Shown one piece after another: positions 36,178 to 44,832 of a DNA stretch of 64,000 nt. The notes below the pieces were generated by a model. The model was not told the DNA's origin, searched no databases, and saw only the letters and a program-made list of their open reading frames with translations. Source of the stretch: an unicellular cyanobacterium SU2 (lineage in GTDB: Bacteria > Cyanobacteriota > Cyanobacteriia > Cyanobacteriales > Microcystaceae); NCBI GenBank assembly GCA_002110465.1, contig NEED01000023.1, positions 519,297 through 583,296 on the forward strand. The letters are read 5' to 3'. Numbering within the stretch: position 1 is the stretch's first letter; every line of letters begins with the position of its first letter. Position numbers and translations under genes: made by a program.

Positions 36178-36222
36178 AATCTCCCGTTGATTCTTTTGAA
36201 TTTAAGGGGAGATTCTTTTTTT
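36178..36222. terminator. Bidirectional terminator between metF and tyrS
   Basis: AATCTCCC (36178-36185) pairs with GGGAGATT (36207-36214) across a 21-base loop, followed by C and seven T. The genes converge on it. Confidence 0.75.
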
Positions 36223-36226
36223 ATTA

Positions 36227-37450
36227 TCAAACTAATCTCACAAACTTTTTCTTCCCTACTTGTAATACTTTTCCTTGAAGTTCTTTGGAAGTCCCAAAAC
36301 TTAGGTTAACATCCGTGACGCGATCGCCGTCTAAACGGACTGCACCCCCTTGAATTTGTCGTCTTCCTTCTCCACTACTACCACATAATCCGCTAGCATT
36401 CAAAATATAAAATAATTTGGCGGGAAATTCTACCCCAGAGAGGTCATATTCTGGAACTGCATTTGTTGCGGTTCCACTGCCTTTTTTAACTAACTCTTCT
36501 GCGGTTTTTTGGGCTGTTAATGCCGCTTCTTTTCCGTGGAATTGAGAGACAATTTCAATGCCTAATTTTTTCTGACAGTCTCTCGGATTTTCGGGTAAAT
36601 TATCTAAGGGTAATTGAGTCAATAACTCATAGTAATCTTTAATCAAAGCATCAGGAGTTTTTTCTAACTTTGAATACATGGATAAGGCATCTTCTTTTAA
36701 CCCCACATAATTATTAAGAGATTTAGACATTTTTTGATGACCATCTGTCCCAATTAAAATTGGTAATAATAAACCAAATTGAGGGGTTTTCCCAAAGTGT
36801 CTTTGTAAGTCTCTTCCCACAGCAATATTAAATTTTTGATCGGTTCCCCCCAATTCGATATCTGCATCAATCATTACTGAATCATAACCCTGCATCAAAG
36901 GGTACAAAAATTCATGGAGAAAAATAGGATTTTCTTGTTTAAATCTTTCGGCAAATCCCTCTTTAGCTAACATTTGTCCCACAGTCATTGTGGCTAATAA
37001 TTCTTGAATTTTAGCTAAGTTTAATTCTTTTAACCATTCGGAATTGTAGCGAATTTCTAAACGTCCTGGGGTCTCAAAATCTAGAATAGGACGCAATTGT
37101 TCTAAATAATCTTTTGCGTTTGCTTGAACTTGTTCGGGGGTTAATTGTTTCCTAACTTCTGATTTTCCAGTTGGGTCGCCAATTTGTGCGGTAAAATCTC
37201 CTATAATTACGACTGCGGTATGGCCCGCATCCTGAAACGCCCTTAACTTACGGAATGGAATACTATGGCCTAGATGAATGTCCGAACCTGTGGGATCAAT
37301 CCCTAATTTAACCCGAAGAGGGCGATCGCCTTGTTTTAAGCGTCGTTCAAGGTTTTCTTCGGGGTTGTCTGAGTCGGGTTGATGGGGGAAAATCTCATGG
37401 GTTCCTCGATGCAACCAAGCTAAGCTTTCAGAAGGGATAACAGGAGACAT
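36227..37450 (-). CDS. tyrS: Tyrosyl-tRNA synthetase
   Basis: 407 residues. Class I core with the HIGH-type motif [13 protein letters not shown], the tyrosine-binding region [20 protein letters not shown], and KMSKS as [13 protein letters not shown]. The C-terminal S4-like domain ([19 protein letters not shown]) binds tRNA. This is the TyrZ-type with LGHS. ATG 37450; convergent with metF. Confidence 0.95.
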   Translation of the reverse strand: MSPVIPSESLAWLHRGTHEIFPHQPDSDNPEENLERRLKQGDRPLRVKLGIDPTGSDIHLGHSIPFRKLRAFQDAGHTAVVIIGDFTAQIGDPTGKSEVRKQLTPEQVQANAKDYLEQLRPILDFETPGRLEIRYNSEWLKELNLAKIQELLATMTVGQMLAKEGFAERFKQENPIFLHEFLYPLMQGYDSVMIDADIELGGTDQKFNIAVGRDLQRHFGKTPQFGLLLPILIGTDGHQKMSKSLNNYVGLKEDALSMYSKLEKTPDALIKDYYELLTQLPLDNLPENPRDCQKKLGIEIVSQFHGKEAALTAQKTAEELVKKGSGTATNAVPEYDLSGVEFPAKLFYILNASGLCGSSGEGRRQIQGGAVRLDGDRVTDVNLSFGTSKELQGKVLQVGKKKFVRLV

Positions 37451-37563
37451 TTACAATTAAAAGTTAATAAAATTTCACCTTATATTTTAACAGTAAACTA
37501 ACACTTAATAAATCATAACTACTGAAGCAAAATCATCTGTGTCTTTTTCGTTCATTTTTCCCC

Positions 37564-37606
37564 GTTCGTAGTGAGGGTTTCAGCCCCATCATAAATTACT
37601 ACGAAC
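37564..37606 (+). repeat. Dispersed repeat copy 2 inside a perfect 9-bp hairpin
   Basis: GTTCGTAGT (37564-37572) pairs perfectly with ACTACGAAC (37598-37606), enclosing GAGGGTTTCAGCCCCATC. Same family as 30306. Confidence 0.75.
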
Positions 37607-37850
37607 ATACGATTAATTTTTTTATCTACATAGTTAATAACTTTTATCCCATTTACTCATTAATTTATAAACTTTATTTGAGTTTTCAATACCAATTCAT
37701 TTTCTTCAGTATCAGTTATCTAAACTATTAGAATTTTTGCATTTAAACTGGTTATAGTCTAAATACATAAAAACTGTCAAGTCCTTCCGTACTGGGCTTC
37801 GACTGTCACTCAGCCTCTCTTAGTATCTTTCATTAATTATTAGTTTACAT

Positions 37851-37872
37851 TTAGGGCTAAAGCCCTTACTAC
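37851..37872 (-). repeat. Dispersed repeat copy 3 (inverted)
   Basis: TTAGGGCTAAAGCCCTTACT and the next two bases (37851-37872) are the reverse complement form of GGTAGTAAGGGCTTTAGCCC, matching 30306. Confidence 0.65.
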
Positions 37873-37890
37873 CAAATCCTTTGTTTTATA

Positions 37891-39300
37891 TTAACGGTTA
37901 AAAACATGATTAATAAAGTGAGGAATCGCAAATAATTGATTGTGTAAAATTTCTCCTATAGTAACGGGGGCTTCAGAGGGAATCATTCCTGATTCGTATT
38001 GCAAAACTAATAAAGCATTCCACCCCATTAAAAATAGAGTAACACCTATCCCAATGAGTTGCGATCGCTTCCAGGGCAAATTATCCCAAAAAGCGGCTAA
38101 TCCCCAGACAAAAATCAAACTACAATTAGCAAACATTCTTCCCCCAAAACTTGATCCTTGCCACCAACACCACCAAGAAGCAACTAAATAAACTTGTAGG
38201 GCAAAAGCCAGGAAAAAACTCGTTACTAAAATGGGTGATTTTTGATAAACTAATATCAGGCCAATGATGGCTAAAAATAAGACAGGATGCCAAAAAAATA
38301 GTCCCCGATGTCCCGAAAAGAGAACATTAATAATTTGGGGTTCAAACCAGTTAAAACTTCCTCCATAACCTCCTGCTGCCCCTTCTTCTAGATAAGGAAT
38401 ATTAAAAAAACTGCCATACTGCCATTGATATATTAAAACTTGGGGAAGCTGCATTAAACAAGCCACTAATCCGATCACAATTAATGAAGTAATATCAGGT
38501 AACGTAATTGCCTCTTTCCAAGGAGTCTTTTCACCTATTTTTTTAGCCTTAATAAGCCGACTACTTATCCCCCAGACAATCATGGTAACAGGAACAATAG
38601 CAAACAAAATATTTTGAGGACGAACAAATGCCCCCAAACCCAAAACTAATCCTAATAAAATTTGTTGACGGCGTTGTTTTACCCAAACCGTAGCAATACA
38701 GATATAGAGAAAAATAGAAATTAAAAATTGAGAAACAGCATGAGACATAGACGCTTCTAGGGTGAGATAAAAACTCAAAGGTGAAGCAAACCAAATTCCT
38801 GCTACAGCTAAGATAGAAGCTGTTTGACTAAAAAATAATCGAGCAGCTTTATAACAAATAACTAACCCAGAAATCCCTAATATAATACTTCCTAAACAGT
38901 AGAATAATTCATAACTCCAAGTGAGTCCATTGGCCTCAATTTCCATCCCTAAAGCATTTAAAATTAAGGTAGCAAAATGTCCGAGGGCAAAAAAGGGAGA
39001 TAGCACCAATCCTAACCCCAAGGTATATTTACTGTATTCGGGTATAGCCTTGTCTACGCGAACGCCACCCCCAAAATTAGAAGCAGAATGGGACAAATAT
39101 TCATATTCGTTATAAATTCGGAGATCACCATCAAAAATTAAAGAACGCAGGGGGGTATAATAACCGATACCATCTCCATACACCCCAAACCCTACTAACG
39201 CAAAATTTAGCAGAAAAATTCCTAGGGTCATAGCAAAACCGACCCAAAACAATTTTGTGACCCAACCTATTCCTAGATTTTGATCCGTTCCCTTAATCAT
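37891..39300 (-). CDS. Multi-pass membrane protein, possible GT-C glycosyltransferase
   Basis: 469 residues from ATG 39300 (a GTG two codons upstream is possible). About ten to eleven transmembrane helices. After the first helix comes a loop with GVYGDGIGYYTPLRSLIFDG; the aspartate-rich first loop, the SPLSFYLTLEASMSHAVSQF helix and LGLGAFVRPQNILFAIVPV fit dolichyl-phosphate-mannose-type (GT-C) glycosyltransferases. The family and acceptor are unassigned. Repeat-rich intergenic sequence lies on both sides; it stands alone. Confidence 0.6.
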   Translation of the reverse strand: MIKGTDQNLGIGWVTKLFWVGFAMTLGIFLLNFALVGFGVYGDGIGYYTPLRSLIFDGDLRIYNEYEYLSHSASNFGGGVRVDKAIPEYSKYTLGLGLVLSPFFALGHFATLILNALGMEIEANGLTWSYELFYCLGSIILGISGLVICYKAARLFFSQTASILAVAGIWFASPLSFYLTLEASMSHAVSQFLISIFLYICIATVWVKQRRQQILLGLVLGLGAFVRPQNILFAIVPVTMIVWGISSRLIKAKKIGEKTPWKEAITLPDITSLIVIGLVACLMQLPQVLIYQWQYGSFFNIPYLEEGAAGGYGGSFNWFEPQIINVLFSGHRGLFFWHPVLFLAIIGLILVYQKSPILVTSFFLAFALQVYLVASWWCWWQGSSFGGRMFANCSLIFVWGLAAFWDNLPWKRSQLIGIGVTLFLMGWNALLVLQYESGMIPSEAPVTIGEILHNQLFAIPHFINHVFNR

Positions 39301-39451
39301 CTCCACACCCTAGCTAAATTTCTCCGTGGTCAGTTATCAATGATAACGCTTGAGTCAGGAACACCGTTTTTGAGGGTTTAGCAATGGGAACTCTAGGTAA
39401 GGTTACGATACTCACATCTTGCACCTTCGATAAAACTAGCTAGTGAATCCG

Positions 39452-39490
39452 CCTATCCCCCCTCTCCCCCCTTGAGAAGCAGGGGATAGG
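39452..39490. repeat. Perfect 9-bp hairpin in the intergenic region
   Basis: CCTATCCCC (39452-39460) pairs with GGGGATAGG (39482-39490); the loop holds CTCTCCCCCCTTGAGAAGC. It lies between the GT-C-like gene and the Pmp3 gene, in a 300-bp stretch with no other signal. Confidence 0.6.
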
Positions 39491-39600
39491 AAAAGGGTTT
39501 ATTTTGACTGTAACTGCTTGAGAATTTATTTTCTTTAGTTTCTTGTTGAGTTTTTATGTACTGGTACAAGACATCAGTATAGCAAATGAGACATACTCTC

Positions 39601-39759
39601 TTATTTTTTCGCAATAACCCAGACAGCGTGAATAATCCCTGGAATGTATCCGAGAAGAGTTAGAAGTATATTAATCCAAAAATCAAGTCCAATCCCAACC
39701 TGAAGAAAAACCCCCAGAGGAGGGAGAATGATAGCGCAGATAATACGAACAACATCCAT
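39601..39759 (-). CDS. YqaE/Pmp3 family small membrane protein
   Basis: 52 residues from ATG 39759, chosen because AGGAG lies eight bases upstream; a longer frame to 39789 lacks a ribosome site. The sequence MDVVRIICAIILPPLGVFLQ and the end LLTLLGYIPGIIHAVWVIAK show the Pmp3 pattern: two helices joined by a short loop. Family members respond to salt, cold or membrane stress and stabilise membrane potential in yeast. It sits 209 bp from the coiled-coil gene on the same strand, which may be a co-induced stress pair (inference). Confidence 0.85.
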   Translation of the reverse strand: MDVVRIICAIILPPLGVFLQVGIGLDFWINILLTLLGYIPGIIHAVWVIAKK

Positions 39760-39967
39760 GACGTTTACTCCTATTTGGAAAACAAACAAACTATTATAGA
39801 CAAACTTAAGTTAATTATTCAATATATTGTCAATCAATCCCCAACTATTATCAATATTAAAACTTTAATAAATTAAGCTTTAAGACAAAACAACAGAGAG
39901 CAAGAACGGTATTCAATCCATTCCTGTTCTCTTCAAAATGTTGACAGTTTATTAGATTTATTAAATA

Positions 39968-40267
39968 CTACTTAAATTTTTTCGTCGCACTATCAAAGGC
40001 ACTGGTTAATTCATTCCAAGCTGAATCAAATCCCTGCTGAATTTCTTGCCAGGCATCTTCTCCTGCTTTTTGTAATTCCTCAAATTTTTCTTGGGCTGCA
40101 TCTCTCTTTGCGTAAAGCTCTTCCATTTGACTATGATATTCAGCAGAGGTATCAGCTTTAGCTTGCTCTGCTTTTGCTTTTAACTCATCGATTTGAGCAT
40201 TAATCTTATCGAGTTGAGCTTTTACTTTCTCTTGATATTCTTGATTTTTGTTACTAACAGATGCCAT
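39968..40267 (-). CDS. Small coiled-coil protein (stress-type, sll1862/sll1863-like)
   Basis: 99 residues, nearly all one or two long helices rich in Lys, Glu, Gln and Ala: QEKVKAQLDKINAQIDELKA and AEYHSQMEELYAKRDAAQEK, ending FDSATKKFK with an aromatic helix. Heptad-like spacing suggests a coiled coil. It resembles the salt-induced Synechocystis proteins sll1862/sll1863 in composition, from memory. GGAG sits nine bases before ATG 40267. Function unknown. Confidence 0.7.
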   Translation of the reverse strand: MASVSNKNQEYQEKVKAQLDKINAQIDELKAKAEQAKADTSAEYHSQMEELYAKRDAAQEKFEELQKAGEDAWQEIQQGFDSAWNELTSAFDSATKKFK

Positions 40268-40996
40268 ATTGCTTATCTCCGAAAGATTATAAATTAGTTA
40301 TCTAATTTGTTTGACTACTACCTAATAGTAATATATTAATGATTAATTATTCATCTACCTAAAGTTATATCTAGAAGTCTCATAATCTCTGTCATTGGGT
40401 ACATCCCAAATTTAGGATGTCAAATTTCAAAAAAAGAACAACCCATAACAGTAAATTTCAGCAATTATGTAGGAGCGTTATAGTTACTAAATTAGTGTTG
40501 AATATCCAAAAAAACCATCAAAAGAAAGTAACCAAAAAAATAATTATTTCTTCTTCCAAAAATATCTCGCGCCTAAACGATAGCGTTTCTCGCAACGAGT
40601 GAGGCTTCGACGGTGAGCTCAGCCGAACCGCTCAGTTTCCGCTCAGCATCTCGGCAAAGCTCGATGTCCACCGAACCGCTCAACTACCGCGTCTCAGCCG
40701 AACGGTACACCTTTATTTTCTCCTGTGTTCGGGAGTTCCGATCCCCCCAACCCACCTTATTAAGGGGGGAACTAAAGGGCTGAATTTTCTATTTCCCAAC
40801 CCCCCATTTCTTTACCGTCTGATAAAAAAATCTGATACAAACGTAACTTTTTTCTAATCTTTTAATTCTCATTCCCTTAAACAGGATTTATCCTAAAAGA
40901 TATAGCCAGTTCATTGACTGTGTCCCGTCAAGGCCCCAACCCCCTAAAATTGTTATGTGAACTTGTGTTATTGTTGGTCAGTCTCTTTGCGTGGTA
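40268..40996. other. 729-bp intergenic region with a GC-rich repeat block
   Basis: Contains an A-rich tract (40400-40560) with a weak lysine-rich frame that I do not accept as a gene, the GC-rich repeat block at 40581-40710, and C- and G-runs near 40741-40770 and 40798-40806 (CCCCCCAACCC, AAGGGGGGAA). No RNA family recognised. The promoter of the J-domain gene should lie in its right end. Confidence 0.5.
40581..40710. repeat. GC-rich dispersed repeat with CCGAACCGCTCA units
   Basis: In this AT-rich region a 130-bp block is much richer in G and C. The unit GCCGAACCGCTCA (about 40622) recurs as ACCGAACCGCTCA (about 40670) and GCCGAACGG (about 40697). AGGCTTCGACGGTGAGCTCA (40602-40621) resembles 37793-37815 (GGGCTTCGACTGTCACTCAG). 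GAGCGAAGCCGAAGTACGAAC near 49798 appears related. Confidence 0.6.
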
Positions 40997-41725
40997 ATGA
41001 AAGAAGTAGAACAGTATTACAAAGTGTTGGGATTAGAAATAGGCGCGTCCCTTGATGAAATCAACCAAGCTTATCGGGATTTGGCGTTTATTTGGCATCC
41101 TGATCGCCTTCCAAAGGATAATGAACGATTACTAGCCAAAGCGGTGGCTAAACTTCAAGAACTTAATGACGCCCGCGAACAGCTTAAGTCTCGTCAACCT
41201 CGTCAATCTTCTCCTCAACCAGCACATTCTACGACTACGGCTTACCAAAGACCTCATCCCCACCCTTATAATCATTATCCTCAAGATACCTATTCTCGTA
41301 GTCACAACACTTACAGTGACCATTATTCTACCCAACCCCAATCATCTCAACGCCCCTATTATCGTGACTTAACGGGGGCGGATTTACAAGGAGCAAATTT
41401 AAAAGAAAAAGATTTGTCGGGACGAAAACTAATTCAAGCTGATTTAAGCTATGCAGATTTAAGTGATAGTTTTTTACATAAAGTTAATTTAGAAGGGGCT
41501 AATTTATTTCGGGCTAATTTATTTCGAGCCAATTTATTACAAGCTAATTTACGTCAAGCTAATTTACAACAAGTAAATTTAATTGGGGCTGATTTATCGG
41601 GGGCTGATTTATCGGGGGCTGATTTATCGGGGGCAAAAGTAGGGAAAGGAAATCGCATTATGGTAAAGTTGACGGGAGCAATTTTGCGAGGAATGATCTT
41701 ACCTGATGGAACGATTCACCGTTAG
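40997..41725 (+). CDS. J-domain protein with C-terminal pentapeptide repeats
   Basis: 242 residues from ATG 40997 (GTG 40991 is an alternative). Residues 5-65 form a DnaJ domain with the invariant HPD at 34-36 (AYRDLAFIWHPDRLPKDN). A low-complexity linker (about 70-120, rich in Pro, Ser, His, Tyr, Gln) leads to about 16 pentapeptide repeats of A(D/N)Lxx type (DLTGADLQGANLKEKDLSGR; NLFRANLLQANLRQANLQQV), a right-handed beta-helix. The gene also holds a tandem 15-bp repeat (GGGGCTGATTTATCG, about 41586-41630). It should recruit Hsp70 to an unknown partner. Confidence 0.85.
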   Translation: MKEVEQYYKVLGLEIGASLDEINQAYRDLAFIWHPDRLPKDNERLLAKAVAKLQELNDAREQLKSRQPRQSSPQPAHSTTTAYQRPHPHPYNHYPQDTYSRSHNTYSDHYSTQPQSSQRPYYRDLTGADLQGANLKEKDLSGRKLIQADLSYADLSDSFLHKVNLEGANLFRANLFRANLLQANLRQANLQQVNLIGADLSGADLSGADLSGAKVGKGNRIMVKLTGAILRGMILPDGTIHR

Positions 41726-41772
41726 GCAAATGAGTCCTTACCGTTATCTGATCCTCATCTAATTAAAAAATA

Positions 41773-42366
41773 ATGCCTAAAGTTTCCCAATCTCAATTAA
41801 TTGATGCAGCAAAAACGGGCCAAGTTGTTAGTTTTCCCACAGATACCGTACCAGCGTTGGGGGTCTTACCTGAAAATGCTTCTATGATCTTCGCAATTAA
41901 ACAACGTTCTGCTGACAAACCCTTAATTTTAATGGGTGCATCTCCTGAAAATTTGTGGCCATATGTGATAGGAACTCCGAAAGAATTAGATATTTGGCGA
42001 CAAATTGCCCAACGTTATTGGCCAGGACCGTTAACCTTAGTTTTACCGGCTTCTTCCTTAGTTCCAGAGACAGTAAATCCGACTGATTCAAGTACCATTG
42101 GGATTCGGATTCCTAACCATCAAACGGCTCAAGAAATTTTAGAAAAAACAGGATGTTTAGCCACAACGAGTGCTAATCTCTCCGGAAATTTACCCTTAGA
42201 AACCATGACAGCGATCGCCGATACTTTCCCTAACGTTTACACCCTAGATGATACGACTCTAGATAATAGGGAAAAATCTGGTAGTGGACTTCCCTCAACT
42301 GTGGCAAAATGGACAGAACAAGGGTGGAAAATCTTGCGCTCAGGAAGCATAATTATTGAGCCATAG
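41773..42366 (+). CDS. Sua5/YciO/YrdC family threonylcarbamoyl-AMP synthase
   Basis: 197 residues of the YrdC fold: SFPTDTVPALGVLPENASMI, the KQRSADKPL motif, the ATTSANLSGN motif and SGLPSTVAKW with the ATP-binding serine. It makes threonylcarbamoyl-AMP from threonine, bicarbonate and ATP for t6A37 in tRNA. Without the C-terminal Sua5 domain it is TsaC-sized. It starts 47 bp after the J-domain gene. Confidence 0.87.
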   Translation: MPKVSQSQLIDAAKTGQVVSFPTDTVPALGVLPENASMIFAIKQRSADKPLILMGASPENLWPYVIGTPKELDIWRQIAQRYWPGPLTLVLPASSLVPETVNPTDSSTIGIRIPNHQTAQEILEKTGCLATTSANLSGNLPLETMTAIADTFPNVYTLDDTTLDNREKSGSGLPSTVAKWTEQGWKILRSGSIIIEP

Positions 42367-42403
42367 GTTCGCCTGAAATAAACATGGGTCACTATCGACA
42401 ATT

Positions 42404-43225
42404 ATGGAAGAAATTGAAGCGTTAAGAAAAGAACTAGCAGACACCAGACTAGCGTATCAAATGGCAGTAGAACTATGTAAATTTAAAACTGGATTTTTAG
42501 GAAAAATATCTCATGAATTGAGATCTCCGTTAAGTAGTTTAATGGGATTACATCAGCTAATTTTATCAAACCTTTGTGAAAATCCGACAGAAGAACGAGA
42601 ATTTATCGTCGAAGCTTATAATTCTGCCCAAAAATTGATGAGAATTCTTGACGAAATTGTGATAATTTCTAAAATTGAGTCGGGGAAAATTTCTCTAGAA
42701 TATCAGGTTCTTTGTTTGACAAAAATTTTAGACAAACTTGAGCAATCAACTCATCTTCAAGCTAAAAATAAAACATTAATTCTAAAAATAATACCGCCAT
42801 CTTCTGAGATTTATTTAATGGCTGATGAGCGACGTTTATTACAAGCAATTACTACCATAGTTGAGACAGGGATTAGTCTTTTAGATAAAGGAACAATTGA
42901 GATTTTAACTCAAGTTAACGGCTCTAATGATTTAGTTCAATTGATTATTGACATTCCTTGTTCTCTAGACTTTGGGGAACAGGAACAGCCGCTCTTAGAT
43001 CTCGATCAATTAACCTTAGAATCCTGTCGATCATTGAGTCAAAATCTTGACCTATCATCGGAGCTAAAACTGCACTTTTGTCAAACCCTATTGGAAAGTA
43101 TGGGAGGACAGATAAATCTAATCAATTTCTGCCCAAAAAATCAGGCTCAAGAGATTACCCGTGTACTTGTTCTAATTCCTTTAGCATCGGCTCAAAATAT
43201 TCCTCACCTAGAGACAAAGGATTAA
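42404..43225 (+). CDS. Histidine kinase-like protein with degenerate catalytic domain
   Basis: 273 residues, cytoplasmic. The dimerisation/phosphoacceptor helix is intact: FLGKISHELRSPLSSLMGLH with H37 in the usual HELRSPL box. The ATPase part is degenerate: the N-box region reads ADERRLLQAITTIVETGISL without the N that binds Mg-ATP, and I see no DxGxG (G1) or GxGL (G2) boxes. It ends GQINLINFCPKNQAQEITRV. It may be a phosphotransfer or regulatory protein rather than a kinase. Its last 71 bp overlap the antisense GNAT gene. Confidence 0.75.
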   Translation: MEEIEALRKELADTRLAYQMAVELCKFKTGFLGKISHELRSPLSSLMGLHQLILSNLCENPTEEREFIVEAYNSAQKLMRILDEIVIISKIESGKISLEYQVLCLTKILDKLEQSTHLQAKNKTLILKIIPPSSEIYLMADERRLLQAITTIVETGISLLDKGTIEILTQVNGSNDLVQLIIDIPCSLDFGEQEQPLLDLDQLTLESCRSLSQNLDLSSELKLHFCQTLLESMGGQINLINFCPKNQAQEITRVLVLIPLASAQNIPHLETKD

Positions 43226-43643
43226 TTTCATAGGTATTTTGTAAGACCATGGTAGTAGATTGATTTTCTTGAAATCCAATACGTTCGTAAAATTTTTGTT
43301 GATAGGTTGTCATGAGATAAACTCGTTCAACCCGACACATTAAAGGATGACTTAATGCCGTTTCTACTAACTTGCGTCCTAGGCCTAATCCTTGGTAATC
43401 CCGATGGACGACCACATCCCAAATAGTCCCCCGATAAATTCCATCAGATGTCCCTCGACAAAAACCAATCATTCTGGTTTTATCCCAAAGAGTAACCACA
43501 GGATTACTGTTGGCGATCGCAATTTCTAAATCTTCAAGGGATCTTTCTCTTGCCCAAAAAGCGACCTGATTAAATAAAGCTTGAAGTTGCACAAGATCAA
43601 CTTGAGTTTTGTCGATAGAAAATTTAATGTGGCGACAATCCAT
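43155..43643 (-). CDS. GNAT family N-acetyltransferase
   Basis: 162 residues with the acetyl-CoA motif A VVHRDYQGLGLGRKLVETAL (RDYQGLGLG), preceded by strand IWDVVV and followed by VERVYLMTTYQQKFYERIGF with the motif B tyrosine. Cyanobacterial members are annotated as GNAT; the substrate is unknown. The last 24 codons (43155-43225) lie antisense to the end of the degenerate kinase gene. Confidence 0.85.
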   Translation of the reverse strand: MDCRHIKFSIDKTQVDLVQLQALFNQVAFWARERSLEDLEIAIANSNPVVTLWDKTRMIGFCRGTSDGIYRGTIWDVVVHRDYQGLGLGRKLVETALSHPLMCRVERVYLMTTYQQKFYERIGFQENQSTTMVLQNTYEINPLSLGEEYFEPMLKELEQVHG

Positions 43644-44056
43644 CTTGAATAATTCCTAACGAGTATTTAGAGATTAATTGGAAGTCAAAAGTCAGAGATT
43701 TACCTGAGAGGTACTGAAAGAGTTCCTGAGCTATATAGCAGAACGTAGAATTAAGAATGCAGAATTAAGAATGAACAACCTTATCGTGAGTGAGTTTGAT
43801 GTATTTAAGTTGTCATAACTTTAATCCGTAATGCTATACAATAAATTGTAGCGAATTTAACAAAAAAATCAACTCCTTATTGTTGTCATTTCTTGACATG
43901 AGTAGTCACTAAATAAATAAACTACTTTGTGTTGAAAAGTGTGACTAAGTAACCAAAGCTTTGAGTGTTGCTTGTTCCTTTGCCTTATCTTTCACGTTAA
44001 TTGTGTTTAACCACTAATTCAGTATATAAATTCTCTTTTGCTGTTTATCTTAAATT
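43644..44056. other. 413-bp AT-rich intergenic region with short tandem repeats
   Basis: GAATTAAGAATGCA then GAATTAAGAATGAA (about 43750-43776) form a tandem repeat of 14 bases. GCTATACAAT near 43833 is a plausible -10 box. No gene was found. Confidence 0.5.
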
Positions 44057-44758
44057 ATGACTTCCCTCAACTTTCTACTTCCCTCAGTTTGCGGTGAATA
44101 TTCTAATTCTATTGCTTTAGATTTATTTAATTCCTCCCAATGCCAAGAATTAGCCACTCAAGCAGTTTTAGGAAGACATTTAACCGTATTATCAGCTACT
44201 GCCACTGAAAACGCTGTCCAGGTTCGTTTAAGGGAAGATAATTATTTAGCGTGGCTACCCCTAACGCAACTATCAGCCTTAGAACCTGCGGCTAAACCCT
44301 ATCATCCTATTGCGTTTAACCGTGATGAAATTGAATCGTGTTTAGGGGAAATTATCACCTTTACTAAGACAGCAATGGAACAGCCTAATTATTATTTATG
44401 GGGGGGAACGATTGGACCCAATTATGATTGTTCAGGGTTAATACAAAGGGCTTTTGCTGCGTCAGGAATTTGGCTACCGAGAGATTCTTATCAACAAGAA
44501 GCCTTTACTCAAAGAATTAAAAAAGAAGACCTTTTAGCTGGTGATTTGATTTTTTTTGGGAAAGAAAAAGTTGATCATGTTGCGCTTTATTTAGGAGATG
44601 GATATTATATTCATAGTTCAGGTAAAGAAATAGGCAGAAATGGCATTGCGATTGATATTTTTTCAGATCAAGGAGATCAAGTTAGTCGGGGATATTACAA
44701 TAAGTTTTGGAGTTGTGGGCGCGTTATGGAGAGTTATTATCCTTTGTTAAAGGCTTAA
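44057..44758 (+). CDS. NlpC/P60 (C40) cell-wall peptidase
   Basis: 233 residues. After an N-terminal SH3-like domain (about residues 14-80) comes the catalytic NlpC/P60 domain with NYDCSGLIQRAF (nucleophile C125), DHVALYLGDGYYIH (H174) and a third polar residue (H186). Such enzymes cut gamma-D-Glu-diamino acid bonds of peptidoglycan peptides; AvPCP from Anabaena has the same architecture and lacks a signal peptide, as here. ATG 44057. A hairpin repeat follows 20 bp after the stop. Confidence 0.88.
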   Translation: MTSLNFLLPSVCGEYSNSIALDLFNSSQCQELATQAVLGRHLTVLSATATENAVQVRLREDNYLAWLPLTQLSALEPAAKPYHPIAFNRDEIESCLGEIITFTKTAMEQPNYYLWGGTIGPNYDCSGLIQRAFAASGIWLPRDSYQQEAFTQRIKKEDLLAGDLIFFGKEKVDHVALYLGDGYYIHSSGKEIGRNGIAIDIFSDQGDQVSRGYYNKFWSCGRVMESYYPLLKA

Positions 44759-44778
44759 GCCTGATTCTATAAAAACAA

Positions 44779-44796
44779 AGTCCGCCTTCGCGGACT
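44779..44796 (+). repeat. Multi-hairpin repeat, third copy (partial)
   Basis: TAAGCCTGATTCTATAAAAACA then AGTCCGC-CTTC-GCGGACT (44779-44796) matches the first half of copies A and B (about 44756-44805 overall). The stem sits 20 bp after the NlpC/P60 stop and may act as a terminator. Confidence 0.75.
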
Positions 44797-44832
44797 AAAT
44801 TATAAGTAGACTTGTAGTAATTCCTTGTTGAA

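Larger units (their letters stand above)
37451..37890. other. 440-bp intergenic region rich in dispersed short repeats
   Basis: It holds two copies of the TTCGTAGTGAGG...AGCCCC repeat (37564 and, inverted, 37851) and a GGGCTTCGACTGTCACTCAGC segment (37795) that resembles the GC-rich repeat at 40601. No gene was found. Confidence 0.6.

Noticed and set aside
40417-40602. 61-codon lysine-rich plus-strand frame
   Set aside because: Low complexity from A-rich DNA, no ribosome site, and it runs into the GC-rich repeat block.
40741-40770. Transposon end (CCCCCC...GGGGGG inverted run)
   Set aside because: Low-complexity C and G runs without matching ends or transposase.
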